A stretch of DNA of 44,504 nucleotides from an uncultured Lachnospiraceae bacterium (GCA_910583895.1 CAJTYJ010000030.1:1-44504); one strand, 5' to 3'. Counted from the stretch's first letter, positions 31,474 to 39,868 are shown. Translations and numbers: made by a program. Notes: a model not told the origin generated them from the letters alone.

Positions 31474-33570
31474 ATGGAATTCAATGAGATGATGCAGGCG
31501 GAGCGTACCAGACAGTATGCCATGAACATGAGACCTGTACTGAACCGGGCGGCTTTATTCAGCGATGAGAGTGCCAACTATCGGACCCCTTTTGAGCCGG
31601 AGATCGGAGACCGGGTGACGATCAAGTTCCGTACCTGGATGGATAATGTGGATGATGTGTTTGTGATCTGTAAAAGCAAAAAAAAATTAATGACAAAAGC
31701 ATATAAAGACGGTGTTTTTGATTATTATACGTATACCACAGATCCTCTGACCGAACCGGTACGATATTTTTTTGAGATACGGACCGGCAATCAAAAGTAT
31801 TTTTATAATAGATTAGGAGTATCAAAAGATCTTCAGGAATACAATTCTTTCGGGATCGTACCAGGTTTTCGCACACCAGATTGGGCAAAGGGAGCGATCA
31901 TGTACCAGATCTATACGGATCGTTTCTGCAACGGGGATCTGACCAATGATGTGGAAGACAGAGAATATATTTATATCAACGAAGGCGTGCGCCGGGTAAG
32001 GGACTGGAAGCGGCTTCCTCAGCCCATGGATGTCCGGGATTTTTACGGCGGAGATATCCAGGGAATCTGGGACAAACTGGACTATCTGCAGGATCTGGGC
32101 GTGGAGGTTCTGTATCTGAACCCCATCTTCGTGTCGCCCTCCAATCATAAGTATGACAGCCAGGATTATGACCACATTGATCCCCACTACGGGGTGATCG
32201 TGGAGGACGGCGGAGAGTGTCTGCCCGAGTGGGACAATGACAATGCCCATGCAAGCAAATACATTCAGCGGGTGGTGAATAAAAAGAATCTGAAAGCCAG
32301 CGATGAATTTTTTGCAAAATTTGTGGAAGAAGTCCACAGAAGAGGCATGAAGATCATTCTGGACGGCGTTTTCAATCACTGCGGTTCCTTCAATAAATGG
32401 CTGGACCGGGAGCGGCTTTATGAGAATACAGAAGGATATCAAAAGGGAGCCTACATCTCGGGGGACAGTCCGTACCGGAATTTTTTCAAGTTCAACTATG
32501 AGCATGGGTGGCCCTACAATGAATTTTATGACGGCTGGTGGGGCCATGACACCCTGCCAAAGCTTTGCTATGAACAGTCGCCGGAGCTGGAGGCATACAT
32601 ACTGCAGGTGGCAAAGAAATGGCTGGAGCCGCCCTACAATGTGGACGGCTGGCGTCTGGATGTGGCGGCAGACCTGGGATTTTCCGAAGAATACAACCAC
32701 AAGTTCTGGCGTAAATTCCGAAAGGTGGTCAAAGAGACCAATCCGGATGCCCTGATTCTTGCAGAGCACTATGGCAATGCCAATGCCTGGCTGCAGGGAG
32801 ATCAGTGGGATACGCTGATGAATTATGATGCCTTCATGGAGCCGGTGACCTGGTTTTTGACCGGGATGGAAAAACACAGTGATGAATACCGGGAAGATAT
32901 GTATGGGAATGCCCAGTCATTCAAGGACGCCATGATGCATCATATGGCGAACTTTTATGCGCCGTCCCTTCAGACGGCCATGAATGAACTGTCCAACCAT
33001 GATCATTCCCGTTTTCTGACCAGGACGAATCACAAAGCCGGACGGGTGCAGGAGCTTGGCTCTGATGCAGCCGGCGAAGGAGTGAACAAGGGCGTGTTCC
33101 GGGAAGCGATTGTGATCCAGATGACCTGGGTGGGCGCCCCCACACTGTACTACGGAGATGAAGCAGGTGTCTGTGGTTTCACAGATCCGGACAACCGGAG
33201 AACCTACCCCTGGGGAGAAGAAGATCACAGTTTGCTTTCCTTTTACAAAGAGGCCATCTGTATCCGCAAAGAAAATCCGGTGCTGACCCATGGATCCACC
33301 CGTTTTCTGGCGCTGGATTATCAGTTTTTAAGTTATGGCAGGTTCAGCGAGCAGGATCAGATCATTGTGGTCATCAACAACAGCAAAGAAGAAAAAGAGA
33401 TTAATATTCCCGTCTGGGAGGCAGGTGTTCCAAGAGAGGCCTTTCTGGAACGCCTGATGCTGACTCTGGAAAATGGTTTCAGTCTGGGCCGGGAGGTATA
33501 TCATGTGAAGAAAGGAATCCTTTATCTGAAGGTTCCGCCGGTCTGCTCCATGATCCTGAGAAGAATATAA
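31474..33570 (+). CDS. GH13 alpha-glycosidase (neopullulanase/cyclomaltodextrinase-like)
   Basis: The 698-residue enzyme has no signal peptide, so it is likely intracellular and degrades imported malto-oligosaccharides. An N-terminal beta-domain (~1-115) precedes the TIM barrel: MYQIYTDRFCNGD, GVEVLYLNPIF, DGVFNHCG (~296), nucleophile Asp in GWRLDVAAD (~395), acid/base Glu in ILAEHYG (~430) and the stabilising Asp in ELSNHDHSR (~509). The C-terminal beta domain ends ~698. ATG 31474 has GAAGGG nine bases upstream. The earlier ATG at 31465 abuts that site, so it is rejected. azlC follows 33 bp later. Confidence 0.9.
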   Translation: MEFNEMMQAERTRQYAMNMRPVLNRAALFSDESANYRTPFEPEIGDRVTIKFRTWMDNVDDVFVICKSKKKLMTKAYKDGVFDYYTYTTDPLTEPVRYFFEIRTGNQKYFYNRLGVSKDLQEYNSFGIVPGFRTPDWAKGAIMYQIYTDRFCNGDLTNDVEDREYIYINEGVRRVRDWKRLPQPMDVRDFYGGDIQGIWDKLDYLQDLGVEVLYLNPIFVSPSNHKYDSQDYDHIDPHYGVIVEDGGECLPEWDNDNAHASKYIQRVVNKKNLKASDEFFAKFVEEVHRRGMKIILDGVFNHCGSFNKWLDRERLYENTEGYQKGAYISGDSPYRNFFKFNYEHGWPYNEFYDGWWGHDTLPKLCYEQSPELEAYILQVAKKWLEPPYNVDGWRLDVAADLGFSEEYNHKFWRKFRKVVKETNPDALILAEHYGNANAWLQGDQWDTLMNYDAFMEPVTWFLTGMEKHSDEYREDMYGNAQSFKDAMMHHMANFYAPSLQTAMNELSNHDHSRFLTRTNHKAGRVQELGSDAAGEGVNKGVFREAIVIQMTWVGAPTLYYGDEAGVCGFTDPDNRRTYPWGEEDHSLLSFYKEAICIRKENPVLTHGSTRFLALDYQFLSYGRFSEQDQIIVVINNSKEEKEINIPVWEAGVPREAFLERLMLTLENGFSLGREVYHVKKGILYLKVPPVCSMILRRI

Positions 33571-33603
33571 AAGAATGTGCCCAAAGACACAGGATACAAA
33601 GAA

Positions 33604-34314
33604 ATGAGAAAACAGGAGATACAACAGGGATTCAAGGACGGAGTGCCCATTGCGCTGGGTTATTTTTCCGTAAGCTTCAGTTTTGGAATCATGGCTGCCG
33701 GAGGCGGACTGTCCGTCTTTCAGGCGGCCCTGACCAGTCTGACCAATATGACCAGTGCAGGACAGTTTGCGGGGCTTCAGATTATGGTGGCTGGAGGCGC
33801 GCTTCTTGAACTGGCAGTGACACAGCTGATCATTAACCTGCGCTATGCGCTTATGAGTCTGTCCTTGTCCCAGAAGCTTTCCAAAGAGGTGACCATGTGG
33901 CAGCGCCTGGTCATCGCTTTTGCCAATACCGATGAGATCTTTGCAGTGGCCATGTCCCATGAAAAAGATCTCTCCTTTCCTTATATAGTAAGTCTGCAGG
34001 TACTTCCGATCCTGGGCTGGACCGGCGGCACGGCCTGCGGAGCTGCAGCGGGAAATCTGCTTCCGTCCTCTGTGAACAGTGCACTGAGTGTGGCTTTGTA
34101 CGGGATGTTTCTTGCCGTGGTGATACCGGCGGCAAAAAAAGCGAGACCCGTGCTTTTTGCGGTGATCCTGGCGGCACTTTTGAGCTGTCTGCTTTATTAT
34201 GTGCCTCTGTTTTCCGGGATCACGGCGGGGATGTCGATTATTCTTTGCACCATAGCCGCATCTGCAGCGGGGGCGGTTTTGTTTCCGATCCCGGAGGAAG
34301 GGGGAGAAAAATGA
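33604..34314 (+). CDS. azlC: AzlC-family branched-chain amino acid exporter subunit
   Basis: The 236-residue membrane protein has about six to seven hydrophobic segments and the AzlC opening GFKDGVPIALGYFSVSFSFG (~9-28). With AzlD it exports branched-chain amino acids or analogues. ATG 33604 is favoured by an AGGA ten bases upstream. GTG 33577 lacks a ribosome site. Its stop overlaps azlD (ATGA), giving translational coupling. Confidence 0.92.
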   Translation: MRKQEIQQGFKDGVPIALGYFSVSFSFGIMAAGGGLSVFQAALTSLTNMTSAGQFAGLQIMVAGGALLELAVTQLIINLRYALMSLSLSQKLSKEVTMWQRLVIAFANTDEIFAVAMSHEKDLSFPYIVSLQVLPILGWTGGTACGAAAGNLLPSSVNSALSVALYGMFLAVVIPAAKKARPVLFAVILAALLSCLLYYVPLFSGITAGMSIILCTIAASAAGAVLFPIPEEGGEK

Positions 34315-34610
34315 AGGTCTACCTATGCATCGGAGTGATGACGCTGGTCACTTATCTGATCCGGGTGATCCCTCTGACGGTCTTTCATAAAAAAATTGAG
34401 AACCGGTATATTCGCTCTTTTCTGTATTATGTGCCCTACACCTGTCTGACGGCCATGACCTTTCCGGCGATTCTCTATGCGACAAAAAGTATGGCAAGTG
34501 CTCTGGCGGGAGTGGCAGCGGCGGTGGCTTTTGCCTTCCGGGGAAAAAGCCTTGTGACCGTGGCAGCAGCAGCCTGTCTGGCTGTGTTTGTCACGGAGCT
34601 GGTTCTGTAA
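34311..34610 (+). CDS. azlD: AzlD-family branched-chain amino acid exporter subunit
   Basis: The 99-residue partner of AzlC has four hydrophobic segments and the family patterns TYLIRVIPLTVF and YYVPYTCLTAMTFPAIL. The start codon overlaps the azlC stop by four bases, and GGGGGAG lies upstream. The unit ends in a good terminator. Confidence 0.92.
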   Translation: MKVYLCIGVMTLVTYLIRVIPLTVFHKKIENRYIRSFLYYVPYTCLTAMTFPAILYATKSMASALAGVAAAVAFAFRGKSLVTVAAAACLAVFVTELVL

Positions 34611-34630
34611 AAAGTTTCCATATCTCAGGG

Positions 34631-34670
34631 GTACATCTGGAGGCGAAATTCGTCAAGATGTACTTTTTTT
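34631..34670 (+). terminator. Terminator after azlCD
   Basis: GTACATCT (34631-34638) pairs with AGATGTAC (34656-34663), followed by seven T. Confidence 0.88.
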
Positions 34671-34714
34671 GGTGGAAAAGTTTTGGGGAATGGTTTGAAA
34701 TCTCCAAAATTCTT

Positions 34715-34743
34715 TTGAAATCCCTTTCTCCCTATGGTATTAT
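34715..34743 (+). promoter_or_regulatory. SigA promoter of the FGGY kinase gene
   Basis: TTGAAA (34715-34720), a 17-bp spacer and TATTAT (34738-34743). The palindromic leader element lies between the promoter and the gene, so it is in the mRNA leader. Confidence 0.7.
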
Positions 34744-34781
34744 GATAAATGGAAAATAAAAGTTCCATGTTTGAAGTTGCT

Positions 34782-34824
34782 CTCAGTGAATAAGGGATAC
34801 ACACCCCCTTGTCTGCTGCAGGGA
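34782..34824 (+). repeat. Palindromic leader element, copy C (upstream of the FGGY kinase)
   Basis: CTCAGTGAATAAGGGATACA and CCCCCTTGTCTGCTG match copies A and B, with weaker arm pairing. It ends 25 nt before the start codon and next to the ribosome site. Confidence 0.7.
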
Positions 34825-34848
34825 GAAATATAGGAGGGTAATAGAATC

Positions 34849-36444
34849 ATGAGCGATGTAAAGAATACGATTACAAGTGGAAAAGCCGTACTGGGCATTG
34901 AGTTTGGTTCCACAAGGATCAAGGCGGTCCTGGTGGATGAGAACAATGCGCCGATCGCATCCGGTGCCCATGACTGGGAGAACCGTCTGGAGAATGGGAT
35001 CTGGACCTATGCGCTGGAAGACGTCTGGGCCGGGCTTCAGGACTGCTATCGGAAGATGACGGAGGATGTAAAGAGACAGTATGGTGTGACCGTGGAGAAG
35101 CTTGGAGCCATTGGCTTCAGTGCGATGATGCACGGGTATCTTGCCTTCGATCAGGGCGGAGCGCTTCTGGTTCCATTCCGTACCTGGAGAAATACAATTA
35201 CGCAGCAGGCTTCCGAGGCTCTGACCGAGGCTTTTCAGTTTCATATTCCCCAGAGATGGAGCATTGCCCACCTGTACCAGGCGATTTTAAACGGGGAGCC
35301 TCATGTGGCGGATCTGGATTTTATCACGACGCTGGACGGTTATATTCACTGGCAGCTGACCGGTGAGAAAGTGCTTGGTGTGGGAAGTGCTTCCGGTATG
35401 TTCCCGATTGATCCCAATACGAAAAACTATTATGCTTCCATGATCCGGAAGTTTGACGAGCTGGTGGCACCCAAAGGCTTTTCCTGGAAGGTGGAAGAGC
35501 TGCTTCCCAAGGTACTTGTGGCCGGCGATGCCGCGGGTGTCTTGAGTGCAGAAGGGGCAAAGAAGCTGGATCCTACCGGGACCTTGCAGGCAGGCTGCCC
35601 TCTTTGTCCGCCGGAGGGAGACGCAGGCACCGGTATGGCAGCGACCAACAGCGTCAAACAGCGTACCGGCAACGTATCCGCCGGGACATCTGTATTTGCC
35701 ATGATTGTTCTGGAAAAAGAACTCCAGAAAGTGCATGAGGAAATTGATATGGTAACCACGCCCAGCGGAGACGCAGTGGCCATGGTGCACTGCAACAACT
35801 GTACTTCAGACCTGAATGCGTGGGTGAATCTCTTCCGGGAGTTTGCAGAGAGTTTTGGCATGGAAGTGGATATGGACAAACTTTTCGGCACGCTCTATCA
35901 AAAAGCTATGGAAGGCGACAAGGACTGCGGCGGTCTGCTTGCCTACAATTATTTTTCCGGCGAGCATATCACCGGTTTCGAAGAGGGACGTCCTCTGTTC
36001 GTGCGTACGCCGGACAGCAGATTTAACCTGGCGAACTTTATGAGGGCGAACCTGTATACTGCACTTGGTGCCCTGAAGGTGGGGCTGGATATTCTGATGA
36101 AAGAAGAAAAGGTGGCGGTAGACCGGATCACCGGACACGGCGGACTGTTCAAGACCAAAGGTGTGGGACAGAGCATTCTGGCAGGCGCCATGGATGCGAC
36201 GGTGTCCGTTATGAAGACTGCAGGAGAAGGCGGAGCATGGGGCATTGCGCTTCTGGCATCCTATATGATCCAGAAAGAAGCAGGAGAAACTCTGGAAGAT
36301 TACCTTCAGAATAAAGTTTTCGGCGGGGACGAGGGAGAAAAGATGGATCCGTGTCCGGAAGATGTCAAAGGATTTGATGAGTTCATCAGCCGGTACAGAG
36401 CCGGTTATGCCATTGAGCGGGCGGCGGTGGACTGTCTGAAATAA
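34849..36444 (+). CDS. FGGY-family carbohydrate kinase
   Basis: The 531-residue sugar kinase has the N-terminal phosphate motif GIEFGSTRIKAVLVDE (~16-31), GFSAMMHGYLAFDQGG (~91-106) and a C-terminal adenosine motif around DRITGHGGLFKTKGVG (~425-440) and GEGGAWGIALLASY. The family phosphorylates xylulose, ribulose, glycerol and similar sugars. The substrate cannot be fixed from sequence, though xylulokinase or ribulokinase-like is plausible. AGGAGGG precedes the ATG. A terminator follows. No sugar transporter or isomerase is adjacent. Confidence 0.85.
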   Translation: MSDVKNTITSGKAVLGIEFGSTRIKAVLVDENNAPIASGAHDWENRLENGIWTYALEDVWAGLQDCYRKMTEDVKRQYGVTVEKLGAIGFSAMMHGYLAFDQGGALLVPFRTWRNTITQQASEALTEAFQFHIPQRWSIAHLYQAILNGEPHVADLDFITTLDGYIHWQLTGEKVLGVGSASGMFPIDPNTKNYYASMIRKFDELVAPKGFSWKVEELLPKVLVAGDAAGVLSAEGAKKLDPTGTLQAGCPLCPPEGDAGTGMAATNSVKQRTGNVSAGTSVFAMIVLEKELQKVHEEIDMVTTPSGDAVAMVHCNNCTSDLNAWVNLFREFAESFGMEVDMDKLFGTLYQKAMEGDKDCGGLLAYNYFSGEHITGFEEGRPLFVRTPDSRFNLANFMRANLYTALGALKVGLDILMKEEKVAVDRITGHGGLFKTKGVGQSILAGAMDATVSVMKTAGEGGAWGIALLASYMIQKEAGETLEDYLQNKVFGGDEGEKMDPCPEDVKGFDEFISRYRAGYAIERAAVDCLK

Positions 36445-36463
36445 ACGTATTGTGTCATATCGC

Positions 36464-36503
36464 GGCTCCCGGGGACGGCCAGATCGGTTCCGGGGGCCCT
36501 TTT
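36464..36503 (+). terminator. Terminator after the FGGY kinase
   Basis: GGCTCCCGG (36464-36472) pairs with CCGGGGGCC (36490-36498) with one G·U, followed by a short T-run. Confidence 0.75.
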
Positions 36504-36672
36504 GTGTAATGAAAAGTGTCTAAAAAGCAATGGAATCACATTTGTGCCTTTTGAAAGCCACACAGACAAAACACGCGGTATAGACTGGAAAGATTTGGGC
36601 AATGCTGTCAGTAAATCAGAAGTTGCCGGTTTGGTAACCATTAAAAAGAGAAATGCAGGAGGTGGCAGATGA
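36502..36672 (+). pseudogene. Open coding-like fragment, possible gene remnant
   Basis: A frame without a good start codon runs ~55 codons to TGA 36670-36672, including NGITFVPFESHTDKTRG and IDWKDLGNAVSKSEVAGLV. Residue usage looks protein-like, unlike the usual intergenic frames here. It overlaps the start of the next gene. I do not recognise the family. Confidence 0.3.
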
Positions 36673-37652
36673 ATCAGGTAAAGGTGGCGGTGCTTCTGCC
36701 TTTGGATCGGTCACAGAAGGAGATGCTGGAGGCAGCGGGAGGGGACCGGTGTGAATTCGTCTATGTGGAGCAGGGGATGACCAGGCAGGAGCGCGCCCCT
36801 GTGCTGCAGGAAGCGGAGGTGATCTTTGGAGAACCGGGGATCCGGGAGCTTCAGCATTGTCCGAGGCTTCGGTGGGTTCAGATGAGCTGGGCCGGAACGG
36901 ATGTATATACCATGCGGGAAGGGTTTCCCAGGCATGTACGTCTGACCAATGCCAGAGGTTGCTTCCGGACCGTGATCGCAGAATATATTCTGGCGGTTCT
37001 GCTTGCCATGTGCCGGAATCTGAAGCAGTATGTCCGGCAGCAGCAAAAAGAGTGCTGGAAACCACTTGGCAGGGAGACGCTTTTGTATGGAAAGAAAGTG
37101 CTGATCCTGGGCGCCGGGGATATCGGAACCGGCGTGGCACAGCGGCTCAAGGCATTTGGAACTCTGGTCATCGGGATGCGCCGGACAGATCGAAATTATC
37201 CGGACTGCTATGACGCCATGATTACGATGGAAGCGCTGGACCGGGTGCTCCCGGAGGCGGATATCGTGATCGGCTGCCTTCCTTCCACAAAAGAGACTGG
37301 CAGGCTGCTGGGTGAGAAGCGGCTGCGCAGTATGAAAAAAAGCGCATTTCTGATCAATGTGGGCCGGGGAAGCCTGATCGATACGGAGGCTTTGGTGACG
37401 GTGCTGCGAGAAGGCCGGCTGGGAGGCGTGGCGCTGGATGTACAGGAAAAAGAACCCCTTCCGTCCGGACATCCTCTGTGGGCCATGGAGCGGGTGATCC
37501 TCACGCCGCACATCGCGGGCCAGAGCTTCGGATACTCGAAAGATACAGAGAATCGGGTGCTTCACGTCTGCTGTCAGAATCTGGAGCGCTATTTAAGCCG
37601 GCGGGAACTTCTGAATCAGGTGGATTTTGAGACCGGGTATGTGTCAGAATAG
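36669..37652 (+). CDS. D-2-hydroxyacid dehydrogenase (NAD-dependent)
   Basis: The 327-residue oxidoreductase has the Rossmann motif ILGAGDIGTGVA (~144-155). Catalytic residues are Arg in NVGRGSLID (~232), Glu in the DVQEKEPLP segment (~262) and His in TPHIAGQSF (~280). It reduces a 2-oxoacid or oxidises a D-2-hydroxyacid. The specific substrate is unclear. AGGAGGTGG precedes the ATG. It may be read from its own promoter or through from the FGGY terminator. Confidence 0.92.
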   Translation: MNQVKVAVLLPLDRSQKEMLEAAGGDRCEFVYVEQGMTRQERAPVLQEAEVIFGEPGIRELQHCPRLRWVQMSWAGTDVYTMREGFPRHVRLTNARGCFRTVIAEYILAVLLAMCRNLKQYVRQQQKECWKPLGRETLLYGKKVLILGAGDIGTGVAQRLKAFGTLVIGMRRTDRNYPDCYDAMITMEALDRVLPEADIVIGCLPSTKETGRLLGEKRLRSMKKSAFLINVGRGSLIDTEALVTVLREGRLGGVALDVQEKEPLPSGHPLWAMERVILTPHIAGQSFGYSKDTENRVLHVCCQNLERYLSRRELLNQVDFETGYVSE

Positions 37653-37695
37653 AGAGAAAATCAATGTTTTTACCGTTATTTTTTATCAAAAGGGA

Positions 37696-37724
37696 TTGAA
37701 AGCAGTATAGTGGTATGGTACAAT
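37696..37724 (+). promoter_or_regulatory. SigA promoter of the (p)ppGpp synthetase cassette
   Basis: TTGAAA (37696-37701), a 17-bp spacer and TACAAT (37719-37724), ~60 bp before the first gene. Confidence 0.75.
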
Positions 37725-37785
37725 AGGATTCGATGGGAAAATTCACTTCCGGAGGGCTTTTAAATCATAATTCAGCGGAGCAGAT

Positions 37786-38808
37786 ATGAATGAGCAGTAT
37801 GTGAAAGAGAAGATGAAATGGTACGCTGAGGCGAAGGGATTGTATGAAGCGTTTGCAGAGCAGGTTCTGACTATTTTGCAGGCACTTATCGAGCAGGAGC
37901 TTCCGGATGTGAAGATTGCCTCCTGTTCTTTTCGGGCGAAAAAACCCGAAAGCCTTCAGAAAAAGCTCCGTAAAGATAAATACAACAAGGACAGCGAGAT
38001 TACAGATCTGGCCGGAGTCCGGATTATCACATATAGTAAAAGAGACATTTCTTGTATTTCTGAGATTATCAAAAGAAGTTTTGAGATAGATATCCCTAAT
38101 TCTGTTAATAAAACACTTACATTAGGAGAGGATCGTGTGGGTTATCGTGGTGATCACTATGTCATTTTGTTCAATAGTGAGAGGCTTCGGATGCCTGAGA
38201 ACCAGAGATTCCGGAATCTGAAGTGTGAAGTGCAGGTTACAAGCTTGATTGCCCACACATGGTCAGAGATTACCCACGAAAAAGGTTATAAATTTGAAGG
38301 GGAACTGCCGGGGGAGCTGGTACGGAGAAAGAATCTGCTGGCAGGCATGCTGGAACTGGCAGATTTGGAAATGGACGCGTATGTAGAGTCTTTTGATAAT
38401 TATGTCAATCAAATGGAACAGGAAGCAGAAAAAGGTTGTTTAAAATATCAAATTAATTCCATGTCGCTGGAACGGTTTATGGCCTGGAAATTTACCAGTG
38501 TGTCGCCGCAGGTGTTTCGTGATGTAGATTTGGTTTTAAAGGAATTAAAAAGATATGGCCTGGATACAATTAAAGAGTTAAATGAGTTAATACATCCGGA
38601 GTTTGAAGAGGAAATCCAAAAATCTAACTGGCGATCCCTGGATGGAATTATACGCAATATACTAATTATAGAAGACGCTGATAAATATTTTACAAAAGTT
38701 TGGAATCCGTCTATGAATCAGATGAATCACAAGAATTATGAGTTATATCAAAAATTTGGTGTGGACATTGATCGCATATGCAGGGAACATAATATCTGTA
38801 TTATATAG
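37786..38808 (+). CDS. Stand-alone RelA/SpoT-domain alarmone synthetase (small-synthetase or toxSAS-like)
   Basis: The 340-residue protein has a complete nucleotide pyrophosphokinase core: FRAKKPESLQKKL (~49-61, Arg/Lys binding), DLAGVRI (Asp74, Arg79), GYRGDHY (119-125), and CEVQVTSLIAHTWSEITHE with Glu148, Gln150 and His164, then YKFEG. No HD hydrolase, TGS or ACT domain is present. It is longer than RelP/RelQ (~210-260) because of a ~140-residue helical C-terminus of unknown role. AT content rises from about 38020. It is the first gene of a three-gene cassette. It may be a housekeeping small synthetase or a toxSAS toxin. Confidence 0.88.
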   Translation: MNEQYVKEKMKWYAEAKGLYEAFAEQVLTILQALIEQELPDVKIASCSFRAKKPESLQKKLRKDKYNKDSEITDLAGVRIITYSKRDISCISEIIKRSFEIDIPNSVNKTLTLGEDRVGYRGDHYVILFNSERLRMPENQRFRNLKCEVQVTSLIAHTWSEITHEKGYKFEGELPGELVRRKNLLAGMLELADLEMDAYVESFDNYVNQMEQEAEKGCLKYQINSMSLERFMAWKFTSVSPQVFRDVDLVLKELKRYGLDTIKELNELIHPEFEEEIQKSNWRSLDGIIRNILIIEDADKYFTKVWNPSMNQMNHKNYELYQKFGVDIDRICREHNICII

Positions 38809-38823
38809 AGCGGAGGGAGAATG

Positions 38824-39021
38824 ATGGAAAAGAGGAAATTGTATTTTGGTTACGAAGAGGAGAAAATCCGGGAGATTTTCCGTAATAGCAAAGATCAGGT
38901 AGATTCCAACAGCAAGATTGGAAATGCATCCACTTTGTCACAGCTGGCAGAAGCAAGCGGAAGACTGTTAGAGGAAGACAAGGCTTTTTTGCGTGAGATC
39001 TATCGTGAATCAGACGAGTAA
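38824..39021 (+). CDS. Small acidic protein, 65 aa, partner candidate of the alarmone synthetase
   Basis: Soluble, highly charged and probably helical (YEEEKIREIFRNSKDQ, LAEASGRLLEEDKAFLREI). It starts 15 bp after the synthetase stop. ATG 38824 is preferred over 38821 because GGAGGG is 7 nt away. No family is recognised. Its size and position fit an antitoxin or regulator, but that is inference. Confidence 0.7.
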   Translation: MEKRKLYFGYEEEKIREIFRNSKDQVDSNSKIGNASTLSQLAEASGRLLEEDKAFLREIYRESDE

Positions 39022-39045
39022 ATTATTTGGAGGCATGATTTTCAT

Positions 39046-39549
39046 ATGTCAGAAAAATACAAATGGATGACGGAACAGGAATTCATGAAAGAAATAGACG
39101 ATTTGGACAACCTGTTGCATGATTTCTGTAAAGGCAGCGAATTGTATCCGTATGAAACTGTGAAAATAAATCTGAAAGCTCTGAGGGATATCATTGTCAG
39201 GGTACATAAGAGAAAGCATTATTTTAAAGTTTTTCATGATGGCATGATTACATCGGAGTATAAAGAGACTGCGCTGTATTGTTATTGGATTCTGAAACTG
39301 AGGCCGCTGTGGATTGATCCGGATCTGGAAGGTTCTGAACGGATTAATGAGAAATTTGCGCTGCATTTATATATTTCTCTTTTGAAGCAGTATAATAAAG
39401 ATTTTTCGGAAAAAGACGGAATCAATAAGTTACATATTAAAGAGCTGCTGTATTCATTTCGGTTTCGGGATATTACAAAGGAATCCATGATCCTAATGCT
39501 GGAACCATATTATTATGAGTATCTGAAAAGAAACGATACCTTGTTTTGA
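39046..39549 (+). CDS. Hypothetical helical protein, 167 aa, third gene of the cassette
   Basis: No signal peptide or membrane segment. The protein appears all-helical with many charged and aromatic residues (MTEQEFMKEIDDLDNLLHDF, YCYWILKLRPLWIDPDLEG, EPYYYEYLKRN). It starts 24 bp after the 65-aa gene with GGAGG ~12 nt upstream, so it is likely in the same operon. Composition is AT-rich compared with the flanking metabolic genes. No family is recognised. It could be an antitoxin, sensor or effector accessory. Confidence 0.7.
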   Translation: MSEKYKWMTEQEFMKEIDDLDNLLHDFCKGSELYPYETVKINLKALRDIIVRVHKRKHYFKVFHDGMITSEYKETALYCYWILKLRPLWIDPDLEGSERINEKFALHLYISLLKQYNKDFSEKDGINKLHIKELLYSFRFRDITKESMILMLEPYYYEYLKRNDTLF

Positions 39550-39610
39550 ACTGTGCCATGGAATGAAGATATTTATACGATTTTTTTCTGAAAATAAAAT
39601 AAAAAAGTAC

Positions 39611-39639
39611 TTGACATTTCGGAAAGTCCGTAGTAGAAT
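39611..39639 (+). promoter_or_regulatory. SigA promoter of the tRNA-Gly pair
   Basis: TTGACA (39611-39616), a 17-bp spacer and TAGAAT (39634-39639), 60 bp before the first tRNA. Confidence 0.85.
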
Positions 39640-39675
39640 ATCCATTGTTGTGAAGCGGTGATTATGATTGTAACA

Positions 39676-39796
39676 ACCCGAAAGGGTTTTTACATACATG
39701 CGGGTGTAGTTCAATGGTAGAACACCAGCCTTCCAAGCTGGATACGTGGGTTCGATTCCCATCACCCGCTTACACCCGAAAGGGTTTTACATATAT
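39676..39796 (+). repeat. Duplicated tRNA leader (39676-39699 and 39774-39796)
   Basis: ACCCGAAAGGGTTTT(T)ACATA(C/T)AT precedes each tRNA with only two differences. Each copy can fold into a 4-5-bp hairpin with a GAAA tetraloop and T-run immediately before the mature 5' end. The tRNA lies between the two copies. Confidence 0.75.
39700..39770 (+). tRNA. tRNA-Gly (anticodon TCC)
   Basis: A 71-nt cloverleaf: acceptor GCGGGTG/CACCCGC with discriminator T, D arm GTTCAATGGTAGAAC, anticodon stem CCAGC/GCTGG around CTTCCAA, T arm GTGGG/CCCAT. CCA is not encoded. Confidence 0.96.
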
Positions 39797-39868
39797 GCAC
39801 GAGTGGCTCAGTGGTGGAGTATCGCCTTGCCAAGGCGAGGGTCGCGGGTTCGAATCCCGTCTCGTGCT
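39797..39868 (+). tRNA. tRNA-Gly (anticodon GCC)
   Basis: A 72-nt cloverleaf: acceptor GCACGAG/CTCGTGC with discriminator T, anticodon stem TCGCC/GGCGA around TTGCCAA, T arm GCGGG/CCCGT. It is co-transcribed with the preceding tRNA-Gly. CCA is not encoded. Confidence 0.96.

Noticed and set aside
31263..31577. Antisense gene opposite the GH13 start
   Set aside because: Crosses a bidirectional terminator and has no ribosome site. The composition follows the GH13 leader.
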